In this document: piece by piece, positions 53,926 through 64,000 of the stretch
How the letters are laid out: the number at the start of each line of letters is the position of its first letter
Numbering within the stretch: the first letter of the stretch is position 1
Origin: Antedon mediterranea
Taxonomy: Eukaryota; Echinodermata; Crinoidea; Comatulida; Antedonidae
DNA: 64,000 nucleotides
Direction: 5' to 3'
NCBI RefSeq assembly: GCF_964355755.1
Contig: NC_092673.1
Span: 12,965,001-13,029,000 of the forward strand
Position numbers and translations under genes: made by a program
The notes under the pieces: model-generated
What the model was told of the DNA's origin: nothing
Databases searched by the model: none
Seen by the model: the letters and a program-made list of their open reading frames with translations, nothing else

Positions 53926-55104
53926 GGAAGGAGATGGGACAAAATTAAAGAGTGTCTAAATAAAGCTACTTGGATCAGTATCATACAAACCAATGCCGAT
54001 ATATTTGACTTAATACAGGTAGAATAACACTGTATGTAATATTTGTTATACACTAAATCTAAAGTCTGGTCATGAATTAACTGTACATTTTAAATTTATT
54101 CTCTTAATTTTTATAAAATACTTTTCTATTGAATTTTTTGAATTTTGACATGTCATATTTATTTGCAGATGAAAATATTATACCACTTTATCACAAGTGG
54201 TAACACTTAACTTCAGAATGATGTTACAATCATAACATGATCTTAATATCTTTGGCCAGATTAGATATTGAAACACCAGAATGAATACATTGAAATTTGA
54301 TCTCATTTTTTTAAAGGTTCAATCTCCTTTGGTTAAAAAAATGGCTTCTTTATTGTGTGAATGTAAGCGGAGTCTAGGTCAAACTTTGAGAAATATATTC
54401 ATATATATTCATCTACAGTCAGAGTCACATTTTTTTTCGGCATATCAGTTCAATCACATTTGGGACAATAACAAGGTGTGACAGCCATGGTATAAATTTT
54501 CTTTTTAATCCATGGCGTTAAAAGTAATATAACTCAAATATAAAACAGATTATTGCCTTAATGATGTAATTTCATAGGGTGAATTGAGCTAAAGTGTAAA
54601 GATTGGTAACATTTCTCAGCAGCTCTCTCCAAACACTTAATGAAAGCCATTGTTAAGGTTGTTCCTACAGTTCTTCCTTTACAGCATTGCCTACACTGAG
54701 GTATTCATTTGCCTGTAAAAAATTTATTCTGCACTCTACTCTAGTTGTTTATTCTAGTCCATCAGTATGTTCACTATGTGCTGGTTGCTTATATTGTTCA
54801 TGCTAAAATTTGATTTCAATTTTGTTCCTGGTTTGACAGACATCCTTCACATGCAGACTTGTTCTATGACATTCATGTCAAAGTCAAATGCTTGTACAAC
54901 ATGCTATTTAAAGTGGACTGGTTCCACAATTACCTCTTTATATGTTTTCCATACTGTCTGGAATTACATTATGTTGTGTACCTTGATTCTAAACATGAAA
55001 TGGGCTGGATACTCCGATGTAGCCCTTGTTTATTTTCAAAACTTGGATTTGGATGTTGGTATTGTTCAATTACATGCACTTTTATTAGGATTGTAATTTA
55101 TAAG
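53926..55104. other. Gene-free stretch
   Basis: The open frame at 54767-55096 shows no family and poor composition. At 55122-55240 TGCTCTCC occurs twice and GAGGAGAG once, which may be a decayed end of the hAT-A/B family. Confidence 0.35.
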
Positions 55105-55354
55105 TCAGGGCATCACATATAAAAACTGATTTGCTCTCCTAGGATTACTAAGAATATCTTGCTCTCCTTGCAAAAATTTAAAATCACTATCCTCAAATAA
55201 AGCCATGTACTCCTGGTGTATTCGAGGAGAGTGATGGTAATTTTTATTCAAATTTCCAATAAAAAGAACAATAAATTCACTGCACAATTTAAAAAAACTC
55301 CATACTCCAACATAACTTTTATTATACTAAAAAAATATATCAGGGGCTACAATT

Positions 55355-55525
55355 AAAAAAGCATACAGTATTGTATATACATTATAAATATAAAAGAAAG
55401 TATTAAAAGTGCTTTGTTTGCTTCTGTGTTCAAATTTTTTAAATAAAAAAGATACAGTATTGTATATACATTATAAATGTAAAAGAAATAATTAAAAATT
55501 CTTTGCTTGCTCCTGTGTTCCAATT
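55355..55525. repeat. Direct duplication, ~90-bp period
   Basis: ATACAGTATTGTATATACAT plus TATAAAT.TAAAAGAAA.TA and CTTTG.TTGCT.CTGTGTTC occur twice in succession. Confidence 0.7.
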
Positions 55526-55791
55526 TGTTTTATATCTCATGGTTATTTCTTATATTTTCGAGTGTTAAGTTACATTACAGTTTAAAAAAAATAGTTACAA
55601 CTTAGAGTTTAAAAAAAAAGAGTTGAACTGAATTCTTTACCATTATTCTGATTAAGCGTTTTTTTAAAATATGTCTGTACTGTATGTAATTTACAGTGAG
55701 TTGAATTAGAATGATGAATCAGATGCCACACTACTAGAAGATGGATCACTCTGGGCAGAGTCTTGTAATTCCATTAAATCTTAAATAAATA

Positions 55792-56529
55792 TTAAAACCA
55801 GATTGCTGCATCAGTGTATCCTTGACTGCAAGTTCCAGCGAATGTGTGTGTCACTTGTTTTCTCGAACGTGGTAGTTGTCCAGGATTTTTGGACAGAACC
55901 AAACTACCAGACTTTGAACACTCAGTTACTGAAGCAGTCGCTATTTTGTTTTTTAAGGCCTTGATTGTGCACTTCTGAGTCTGATAGAAGGGTGACTTTC
56001 CATATTTCTTGAAATTCACTTTTGTTGATATTCGTTTTACAATGATATTGAAATAGGCATGTGTTATATATCATCAGTCCATTTTCATTTCTGATTTGAC
56101 TTACAGAGTCTATAGTCATTTTGTCTTGAGTGTAAATGATATTCGTTTTTGTTTTGGATGTCAACCTTTTTTTTGCCAGTATGGTTGCTTGTCCATTTTC
56201 CACTTCAACAGTCCATATATCGGCTCGCAGAATGTTTCGATATACACTGTTCATATCATTTCTTTGTATTTTTCAACATCAACCAAGAAACTTAAATTTT
56301 CGCACACTCGAAGTGGAGTGTTTGTACACTTGCAATATTCTTTGGTATTTAGTAATATCTTGACTGCTTCTGCTGGAGTGTATCTACTCCTTCGACACTT
56401 AAAAAAAATTGGAAGTAGATTGTCGTTCTTATACAGTCCGTTAAAAATAACAGAATATCGTAATAATATTTTATTTAATATAATTGTTAATAAAAATAAT
56501 TCATTAAAAAATAACTGGGACGTAAACAA
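55792..56529 (-). pseudogene. Decayed coding region, unknown family
   Basis: Minus-strand pieces in shifting frames: RRSRYTPAEAVKILLNTKEY, CKCTNTPLRVCENLSFLVDV, then SVYRNILRADIWTVEVENGQ, ENGLMIYNTCLFQYHC and a Lys/Gln-rich tail. Frame changes at about 56255 and 56000. The composition is clearly coding, but I cannot name the family; a transposon origin is likely from context. Confidence 0.4.
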
Positions 56530-56758
56530 TAATTGCGTAGAAGTACACTACAGAAACAATAATTCCGTATGTGTTATAATAATTTGACGAAAACTGTATC
56601 TTTCTTACCATAGTCGGCTTAGCATCATGTGTTTTAATGTTAGCTTCATCTTCATCAGAAATATCAAATTCTTCAGTGATTTCATTTTTGATAGATACTG
56701 ATAGAACAAAATTTAACAATATAATTAAATTTAAAAGGCATTTTCCTAAAAATGGCAA

Positions 56759-57261
56759 TGCTATGGGTATGGGTTACTCGCTTATCTAGCCGTTATTTAT
56801 GAAATACTTTATGTTTTAAGGATATGTGTAATTAATTAATCAATCAGTAGATATAACTAAACACCTTTTAATTTGGCGGCTCGGCATGTTTAGATACAAT
56901 ACAGAGGCCGTTGGTAGGTGACGTACAGTAACATCTAGAAAAACATGGCCGTCTAATTACTGTGATATAGCCTATCGTGTGCGGCCCATCAAAAAACATC
57001 AGTGTGCCGAGTGTGCCCGTACAGTAGGCCTACCAATCAGCGGTTTCGGAAGAGATACGTAGAATTACGCGACCAATTAGTAGCATTAACATATAATGGT
57101 TTTAATGGTTTTTAATTTATATAGCGCAAAATACAAATAATCTCTATGCGCTGTTTAGCAAAAGTGTGAAAATGAAAATGTTGATGTAAAATAAACCACG
57201 AAATAGATAAGATACGTTTTTTTCTTTCAGATATATAAACTATTTAATTAATTAATTTCTA
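56759..57261. other. Gene-free stretch
   Basis: No coding pattern. AGGCCTACC motifs at 57026 and a 3' flank role for the P-like gene are all that can be said. Confidence 0.35.
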
Positions 57262-58782
57262 TTACAATAACCAAACTTTATTACTTTTTTGGCAAGGGGG
57301 TGTGTCATCAAGATGGACAGGTTGATAAACTACTCTGCTATTTCCTCTTTTCAATGCTTTTGCACACTCAGATGCAACATACATGGAATGCATGTTATGG
57401 CCAAACTGCGCTAAACTAGGGTTCTCACACCTTCCACCTGCCCCTCTCTGCATCTGGACAATCTAACAATTCTTTCCCAGGAAAGAAATGAGTTCACTAA
57501 AAGAAAGAAAAAAACGTTTGATTATAAAAATTGTTTTGTGATAAAGTGCTCTGATAATATACACTTAACTAAAAGGCTTTCCATTCCTCCCTTGATATTC
57601 TGCGATGTGCACCTTTATATTTCTTATGATTATTGTATTATGCAACTTAGTACTAACCTGTTATTCTATGCCCTTCCATTGTTTCTTGACTTAACAGCAT
57701 TTTTTTTGCCTTGTTGCTTTATCGACATCCTGGTCCTCCCACTCTTGTAAGAATCCTAAAAATTCTTCCTTAAGCCACTATAAAAAAAAAAGTTTTTAGT
57801 GTTATAAAATTGATTAGGTTTGTTGTCAACATGATTTCATAAGGTCATTATTCTACCCTCCATGGTTGAGTTTTTCCTTATTTCTAGTAACATAAGCACA
57901 CATACCTTAAAACGCCAATCATTTTCTATATTCTTTCAATTCCATTAACACAGTTAGAAACATTGAGGCAATCCAAGAAACGATCGAACATTCTGATAAA
58001 CTTCACAGTCGATTGCGTACATCCTTTGCCAGACATCTCCATATCATTGGCGAGAGTAAAAATAAACACTATTTAAAACATAACATATTTACACAAAAGC
58101 TAACATCGTAATCAACTGTTCAGTATTGTCAGTGTTGGTATTCAAGGTTAAAAATATAGCTGTGCTGCCATGTAAAAACGCATTCTTAGGGACGTGTCAG
58201 ATGTAGATGTTCAAATGATATCTTGTGGAGGCGGCGCAATCCTGGGCAACTTCTGTTTAGCCCAATATCCCACTCGTACAAGTCAAGCAATTGAGTCCAT
58301 TTGATGTCCTATTTAGCATACTGTATAAGAAAATGAAATACGTAATACGTAATGAACAGAATATATATTTTTGTAAAACACAAATTTGAGAGTTGAGGTA
58401 ATTCAAAATGATAGTGATAACAACTAAATTTACATGTAAGTGTCTTGTTGTGGTAACTAGAATTCTCAAAATTGTTTCTTGTGGTTTTAAGTAGATGAGG
58501 CACATTACATATAAAATATACAGTCCTTGCTGGATCTACATGGTGCACCGAAGAATAAACTGTGGATTTTTCACCGGGAGCTGAATGAAAACGATAACAT
58601 TTTCTATTTGGAGAGGCACCATCCGAGACCATTGCCCTAACTTCAAATCCACTAGCTTCAACTAGTTCAATTGTTCACTCGTTGCAGTTAAAGTGGCATA
58701 GTAGCCAATAGGCGCATGAAGATCAGAAAATATCCCCCGAAGCATTAAGACAAGAACGTGTGACGCAACTGTGCATTGTGCA
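57262..58782 (-). pseudogene. P-element-like transposase pseudogene (main part)
   Basis: Pieces in order on the minus strand: LRGIFSDLHAPIGYYATLTA (58782-58680), a frame change, MVSDGASPNRKCYRFHS and FICNVPHLLKTTRNN (58632-58434, donor GTAAAT), IKWTQLLDLYEWD and GLRRLHKISFEHLHLT with a stop (58310-58190), KFIRMFDRFLDCLNVSN (58050-57960), WLKEEFLGFLQEWE and KKMLLSQETMEGHRIT with a donor (57775-57655), and RGAGGRCENPSLAQFGHNMH to the stop at 57262. DGASPNRK and PHLLKTTRN are P-transposase hallmarks. It cuts and pastes P elements; this copy has stops and shifts. No THAP finger was found upstream. Confidence 0.75.
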
Positions 58783-58785
58783 TTA

Positions 58786-60447
58786 GGCGTCATCTACAAA
58801 TTATTTCAGACCACAGAGACGCGTCTGAAAACTTGCAACCCATCAGACGCGTCTGTCCAATGCTGAACCTCATTAACGATCTATTATGAATATTCATGAG
58901 CTACCCAATCGCGGCGAAAACGCGTCTGTGTGATTAAAACCCGTCTTCGTTGTTTAGTAGGTAAAACAATAGAAAACGCGTCTGAGTGATTAAAACCCGT
59001 CTGTATTGCTTTTATGGTGAAACAACATTGGTATCATTTCACAGAACCAACAAATCTGAGACTAGGCCTAGGTTATCCTATTTGGACGGAAATTCGTCTC
59101 ATCGGGCCTCTGGGCCTCTGGACTTCAGCTCATGCAGAGAGAAAGAAAGTCTAGGCTAGCCTAGTTTCGGCGGCCTACACTACTAGGCCTATAAATTACT
59201 TAACGCTCCTACCTTGGGTTAGCGAATTATAAAAACAACGACACCTAGGCCTAGGCTAGGATATGAAAAATAAATATATATTCCATATTAAGATTTAACA
59301 TAGGCCTAGGGCCTAGGCCTTTTAAAATGATTACGACATGTGTAAAGAAAAAGGCTCGACCAGAATTTGGAGGGGAAAAACATGTGAGCAGTTTAGAGCT
59401 AGAGAGAGTATTAGGTTTCATGTCATGCGACACAAAATCCAGGTACACGATCTTTACTGTTTTATCGTCGTCAGACGGCAGCCGCCAGAGTATCGCGTTT
59501 CATGCCATGTGACAAAAAAAACTAGGTCTGTATTTATTACGGTCTTCTGTCGGCAGTCTTTTTGAGCGACCGACTGAAAACGTTCTGATACTATATTTAG
59601 AATGAATTGTTTACGATCTTTTTTTCTCGGCATCGTTCTGGATGGACTGGACGTTCGCTATATGTTTATTAGTTGGCCTGTTCGTTGAGGTTCACCTGTG
59701 TTGGATCGCGTGTCTCTACGTTGAGTAGGTAAACACGCACGAAGGAAACGATTACGATTAAAAAATATTATATATTTACAACTTGGTCCTCCGCCAGTTA
59801 AATTTAAAACATTAATTTCACACCTTCTTACTTCACTAAGAACATCGTAGGGTTGTTTATTTAGGTTACAAACTCCCTACGAAGTTCAGAACGTAGCTCA
59901 TTGAAAGTTGTTTATTGAGGTTACGAAGCCAAACAATGGAACCTACGAAGCCAACAACGTAGCCTACAAAGCTACTTCGTAGGTAAAGTTGCAGTATTTT
60001 CTTTCTGTACTGTAGGTCAATAGTTTGAGTGATTCCATGTTCCAAAAGTTAACTTTAACGTTTTTGCATGTGGTAAATTCACTCTTTAGCACAAGAAAAA
60101 TAAAATCGCAAAAATAAAAGGTCGCGAATAAATAGAAACGAAAATTTGCGCTTTACAGTATACTCTGTCGGCGGTAAACGGGTATACCTGTACTGATTTG
60201 TTTGTCTTACTGCCGGTTGTAAATAATAATTTAATATCATTCACTCTTGCATGTAGCGCGTTTAACACCAGTACACAGTATAACAATGTGCAGTCAGCCG
60301 TATATAGGGGCGGGGCCATAGTCGAACATGCATATTGGCGTCTAGACGCAGCCAAATCAGACGGGTTTTGAGACGCGTTTTTGGGTAAACAATAGAAAAC
60401 GCGTCTGGACGCTGATTTGTGGTCTGAAATAATTTGTAGATGACGCC
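58786..60447. mobile_element. Harbinger-2: non-autonomous PIF/Harbinger-like element in the P-like gene
   Basis: 1662 bp, ends GGCGTCATCTACAAATTATT (58786) and its complement ending GATGACGCC (60447), with about 30 bp of terminal repeat. TTA at 58783-58785 and 60448-60450. Removal with one TTA rejoins the P-transposase frame (QYLLNAQCTVASHVLVLMLR). Subterminal AGACGCGTCTG or AACGCGTCTG motifs occur four times at the left and three times at the right. The interior carries repeat T copy 3 and a CGTAGG-rich inverted stretch (59845-59985). No transposase. Confidence 0.85.
59215..59635 (+). repeat. Dispersed repeat T, copy 3
   Basis: Same blocks as at 8170-8745 and 12458-12925, with two CATGTGA modules. 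All three copies lie inside DNA transposons. Confidence 0.8.
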
Positions 60448-60450
60448 TTA

Positions 60451-60487
60451 AGCAGATATTGTTGATTGGGCATTATTTTGTCTTTTC
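60451..60487 (-). pseudogene. P-like transposase, 37-bp coding piece beyond Harbinger-2
   Basis: Reads KIMPNQQYLL in frame with the P-like coding at 58782 after removal of Harbinger-2. An AG acceptor (TTTCAATTAAG) precedes it at 60488-60489, so it is likely an exon start. Upstream exons were not found before 60668, where another gene begins. Confidence 0.6.
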
Positions 60488-60667
60488 CTTAATTGAAATA
60501 AATTTGGTCGCAATACTGTACATAAACTACAACGTTCTTGGTCCTTAGGAATAAATAGATTGCACTTGTTGTGGTATTTCCCCATTTGGCCCCTTCTTCC
60601 ACTCTATTATCTCCTTAAAATCATCATTCCCAATGCAAATTTTTTTTTGAAAAAACATCCTATCATA

Positions 60668-61283
60668 CTAATGATCTTTATATCTAAATTGTAAAAAACT
60701 TCTTTTCTGGCAAAAGCTGAAATTATTCCAAACTGTTACATTTAAAATTACTTGGCCTGTAGGTGCTAATTGAATGACTTGATCACCATTTCGCCAACAT
60801 ATAAGACCATTATCGCGAGCTTCTTGTTCTAAATCTGCTAATGTCCTACTACCTGTACTGATACACAAAGTTTCCTCAGCTCCACATGGACAAATATGCT
60901 CTTCGTATTTAGCAACAACAATGTTGGTTTTCACAGTTTTTCTGTCAGAGGTTTTTATCTTCTTGGTTTTGACTTTCCACCGGTTTAGTTTCATCGAGCA
61001 GCATTTGCAAATATAATATGCATGGATACCTATAAATTAGAAAATAAACAAGTTTAAAAAAAAATAATGCGGGCAGTGAGAGTTAACATTTACAGTACAA
61101 AGAATATATTTTTAGATACATGAAAAATATTGTTCGTTTACCTTCTACATCAGATTCAACATCAATCTCTAACGCATCACAGATTAGTTTTGCCACTGCT
61201 TCTTTTTTCAATGGTGCCCTATCTGTCCATGAAGGAGGGTTTTCGCAACCGCAAAGCCTGCATACACTCAGAATTTTTTCCAT
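60668..61283 (-). CDS. Intact two-exon small zinc-finger gene (ZAD-like)
   Basis: Exon 1 61283-61142 and exon 2 61029-60668 give 504 bp, 167 residues. The intron (61141-61030) starts GTAAAC and ends TTTATAG, and the split codon GGT is restored. The ATG follows an AG (TTATTACAG), so an upstream non-coding exon is possible. Residues 8-13 are CRLCGC and about residue 53 onward YYICKCCSMKLNRW: two Cys pairs about 45 apart, as in ZAD-like fingers. The C-terminal half has ICPCGAEETLC and ARDNGLICWRNGDQVIQLA. A homologous but broken copy is at 39389-39778. Role unknown; transposon origin cannot be excluded. Confidence 0.6.
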
Positions 61284-62598
61284 CTGTAATAAGTAACAAC
61301 ACGAAATGGTAAATTTAAAATTTTTTATAACCAAACAATTAAGGTTGTAGACATGTTCATACAAAAGAAAAATTAACAACCTGGGCCTAACTGAACATGG
61401 TATCAATAATTAATAAATACTACTGTCAGAACAAGTAAAATTGTTTTTTGATTATTTAGGCCTAGTAGTCTAGTAGTAAAAATTTAAAATTTTGACCCAG
61501 CCAGTAGTGTTCTTTGCATGGATGACAACTACAGTATGCCTAAATTTATCCTTAGAACATAAACTTTAATTTTCCGGGTGTTGTCACTTTTTAAAATTAC
61601 CCGAACATGCAAATTATAGAGGTACATCTATAAATCGATCATATCTTAACAATGCTTTTCTCTATTGAACTAATTTTGGTACCACTTGATTTAGAAGATA
61701 ATAATAATCTATATATTAATGCTACTAAATGTTTCTCGTAATTTTACGTATCTCCTCCAAAACCACTGAAAGATAAGTGCTTACATTTGGCACACTGATG
61801 TTTATTGAGGGGCCGCACACAATATTCTGTCACTTTCCTGAATTTTAAGGATAAACACTAAAAAAGGGCAAAAAATAGCAGTAATTTGACGTCACAGCGA
61901 CCATGTTACGTCACTGTATAAACTATGCAACGTTCTCTGTTGTGTACCGCTATGGCCGGATACCATGCCAGGCCGCTAAATAAACAGTCTTTAGTCAACC
62001 GTATCGAATGATCGCGCCATTGAAGTTTTAAATAATTACACCTATCCTTGGAACAAAATGTATTTTTTAAATCACGGTTTGGCTCACTGAGCAAATCGCC
62101 GTGACCATTAATATCAATGTTCAGGACTTCGAGTTCGAATCTGCGACATGGTTAAATTAAAAAATCAAAACTAGACCTCAATCTAATAATCTAATTACAA
62201 AACTAGCAAAAGAGATACGAAACCTCATACGCACACAAAAAGCAAAATATAATAAACCATGAAATAACAAAAATGTAAATGAACACAAAAAAACCACAAA
62301 TGGATTAACGAAAAATACACCTGAAATATAGTTTGGTATTACTTTCGTTAGTGTCCGCGCGCATCATCTTATTTCAACATCATGCATTTTTTTGTGTTGA
62401 TTTCAAGTCCGTAAGAGGCTGTGGTTTCATTATGCCAATACTTCTCAATTCTATAAATTACCAATTCATATGTTCACATTGAAATTTTTTCAACTGCCAA
62501 CTGATTATCAGAGTTCAACCTGCATCTCCCTCTCATGTGCACCCTAGATTAATATTCACACAGCGACTTCCCATATCCAGTATTGCTTTCATTTTGTA
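61284..62598. other. Gene-free stretch
   Basis: 5' flank of the zinc-finger gene and beyond. A GAGTTCGAATC motif at 62131-62141 with TGGCTCACTGAGC at 62081 recalls tRNA-type B and A boxes of a decayed SINE, but no cloverleaf forms. Nothing else seen. Confidence 0.35.
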
Positions 62599-62666
62599 GC
62601 TCATAGTTTACTTAAAAGTGAAGGAATACTTGTATAACAAAATCCATGGCTTTTTATGAGTGATAT

Positions 62667-63266
62667 GATATGAAGAGTGCGCTTATTATGATACTTACTC
62701 ATCCCATGCGAATTAGTATATAACCATATATCAAAGCCGACAAAAACTGCGACTGCTAGTAATAATTTATTTCGGAACTTCACTTTTGTAACAGTGGCAC
62801 ACTTCACATTTTGAAGGTGCGTCCAACAACAATATATAATAAATGAAAGCACAAGATAGACAAAAACATAGGCAATCTTACTTAATCTACATACGGTAAC
62901 ATGTAATAAACTCATTCATTCCCCTCCCTCCCCTTCTCCAAATATAACAAGTACAACATGTAATTTAAATACAGTACATGATTACTCTTAATCTACAAAA
63001 CCAATCACTAAGGGCTTGTTTGACTACAGACGAGCAGAATGTATTGGGAATATCTTTGAAGTTACGAATACAATCAAATATATCATTGGCGTTACCTTTC
63101 TTAAATATATTTTCTATACAGCTTAAAATCTTATAACTGAAGTAATTAAAATGACAATTGAAGGCAATTAAAGAATCAAGTAATAACCTCGGCCAACGTC
63201 TTTTTTCCATCTTTAAAACTCAATCTATGAAATTATTTTGTATGTCTGATATAGGTATCCAGCCAA
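62667..63266. repeat. 600-bp tandem duplication, copy 1
   Basis: Unit 62667-63266 is followed directly by 63267-63866. I counted about five mismatches over 600 bp, no indels, so roughly 99% identity. The unit joins a membrane-anchor exon to a LINE fragment. Confidence 0.95.
62699..62915 (-). CDS. Partial gene: first coding exon of a type II membrane protein, copy 1
   Basis: ATG at 62915; 72 codons plus one base, ending GATGA|GTAAGT (donor GT at 62697-62698). It has two hydrophobic segments, about residues 13-30 and 50-66, the second after a KVKFRNK basic stretch and followed by IWLYTNSHGM. Basic stretch, one membrane helix and short stem are the layout of Golgi glycosyltransferases such as GALNTs, but no catalytic domain is in the window and this is a guess. 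An identical-layout copy lies 600 bp to the right. Confidence 0.4.
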
Positions 63267-63866
63267 GATATGAAGAGTGCGCTTATTATGATACTTACTC
63301 ATCCCATGCGAATTAGTATATAACCATATATCAAAGCCGACAAAGACTGCGACTGCTAGTAATAATTTATTTCGGAACTTCACTTTTGTAACAGTGGCAC
63401 ACTTCACATTTTGAAGGTGTGTCCAACAACAATATATAATAAATGAAAGCACAAGATAGACAAAAACATAGGCAATCTTACTTAATCTACATACGGTAAC
63501 ATGTAATAAACTCATTCATTCCCCTCCCTCCCCTTCTCCAAATATAACAAGTACAACATGTAATTTAAATACAGTACATGATTACTCTTAATCTACAAAA
63601 CCAATCACTAAGTGCTTGTTTGACTACAGACGAGCAGAATGTATTGGGAATATCTTTGAAGTTACGAATACAATCAAATATATCATTGGCGTTACCTTTC
63701 TTAAATATATTTTCTATACAGCTTAAAATCTTATAACTTAAGTAATTAAAATCACAATTGAAGGCAATTAAAGAATCAAGTAATAACCTCGGCCAACGTC
63801 TTTTTTCCATCTTTAAAACTCAATCTATGAAATTATTTTGTATGTCTGATATAGGTATCCAGCCAA
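63267..63866. repeat. 600-bp tandem duplication, copy 2
   Basis: Second copy of the 600-bp unit. Sequence right of 63867 (GTCACCG) is the original continuation of the LINE fragment, so this copy is the one still joined to its ancestral right flank. Confidence 0.95.
63299..63515 (-). CDS. Duplicate of the membrane-protein exon, copy 2
   Basis: Same exon as 62699-62915 with the same ATG and donor. One visible difference (CGACAAAGACTGCG versus CGACAAAAACTGCG) is silent or in the hydrophobic segment. The two ATG-bearing exons in tandem could give alternative first exons, or one is a passive duplicate. Confidence 0.35.
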
Positions 63867-64000
63867 GGTCACCGTATAATGCTGTTCGTGGAGTATTACG
63901 AGATGCTTTCAAAATGCATCGGGCCATTTGCAGTTGCAACCGTTCAAGTTTATCGGTATCGCAACTACTACCGCACCACACAGAACATGCATATAGTTAA
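63567..64000 (-). pseudogene. LINE reverse transcriptase C-terminal fragment, running off the window
   Basis: Minus strand from the edge: SVWCGSSCDTDKLERLQLQM, ARCILKASRNTPRTALYGDL, GWIPISDIQNNFID, stop, then MEKRRWPRLLLDSLIAFN and a tail to 63565. The LERLQ..AR.I..A....T...L...LGW.P pattern is that of the C-terminal region of non-LTR reverse transcriptases. One stop breaks it. The distal part is included in the 600-bp duplication and is repeated at 62965-63210. Confidence 0.65.

Noticed and set aside
62078-62150. tRNA gene or tRNA-derived SINE
   Set aside because: A B-box-like GAGTTCGAATC and a weak A box are present, but no acceptor stem or cloverleaf can be drawn and no copy was found elsewhere in the window.

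Overview
The window is a transposon- and repeat-dominated stretch of an animal genome. Evidence for a eukaryote is direct: GT-AG introns that join coding segments in frame, intact or decayed families of eukaryotic DNA transposons (hAT, PIF/Harbinger-like, P-like, pogo/Tigger-like, Mutator-like), a Ty3/Gypsy fragment, LINE fragments, a Helitron-type coding region with an OTU domain, and many tandem repeats. The frequent AGGCCTA motif and the Link-like domain fit a marine invertebrate deuterostome (an echinoderm such as a crinoid or sea cucumber would be my guess), but this is inference. No rRNA, tRNA or CRISPR array is supported.

Layout. 0-6.6 kb: a probable last exon with a Link-like domain (minus strand, 773-1036), a 1.0-kb Mutator-like element with a 9-bp target duplication (3197-4198), a ~175-bp tandem array and a duplicated block. 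6.6-18.7 kb: a 12-kb nest. One hAT element (6667-18679) sits in a satellite unit; its transposase gene (minus strand, three exons) is interrupted by a 4.7-kb Harbinger-like element (TTA duplication) and by a 0.93-kb non-autonomous relative of itself (6-bp duplication); its promoter-side flank holds a broken Gypsy pol. Removing the two DNA elements on paper, each with one target duplication, rejoins the hAT frame. 18.7-22.7 kb: satellite array, then two nested hAT-like elements with 5-bp duplications. 23.0-27.0 kb: a minus-strand gene or pseudogene with a PHD finger and about twenty 33-residue acidic repeats, split by a LINE. 27.1-29.2 kb: a perfect 59-bp palindrome and a 41-bp minisatellite split by a Tigger-like element. 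29-46 kb: sparse, with inverted satellite, a TA-flanked inverted-repeat element, a decayed zinc-finger gene and retroposon tails. 46.4-49.5 kb: Helitron-type gene with 23-residue basic repeats, a DUF6570-like region, an OTU-like protease domain and the start of the Helitron helicase-like domain. 51-61.3 kb: decayed coding pieces, a P-like transposase pseudogene split by a second Harbinger-like element, and one intact two-exon zinc-finger gene (60668-61283). 62.6-64 kb: a 600-bp tandem duplication that copies a membrane-anchor exon together with a LINE fragment.

The most unusual signal is a set of five 23-33-bp palindromic insertions (ends CAGGGAG...CTCCCTG or close variants), each flanked by a 6-7-bp direct repeat. 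They look like ultra-short mobile palindromes. A second is the asymmetric hairpin code at the ends of the two hAT relatives (GGAGAGC hairpins on the left, GGAGCGC hairpins on the right). Coding sequence in the window is mostly dead; the nested insertions give a relative order of events.
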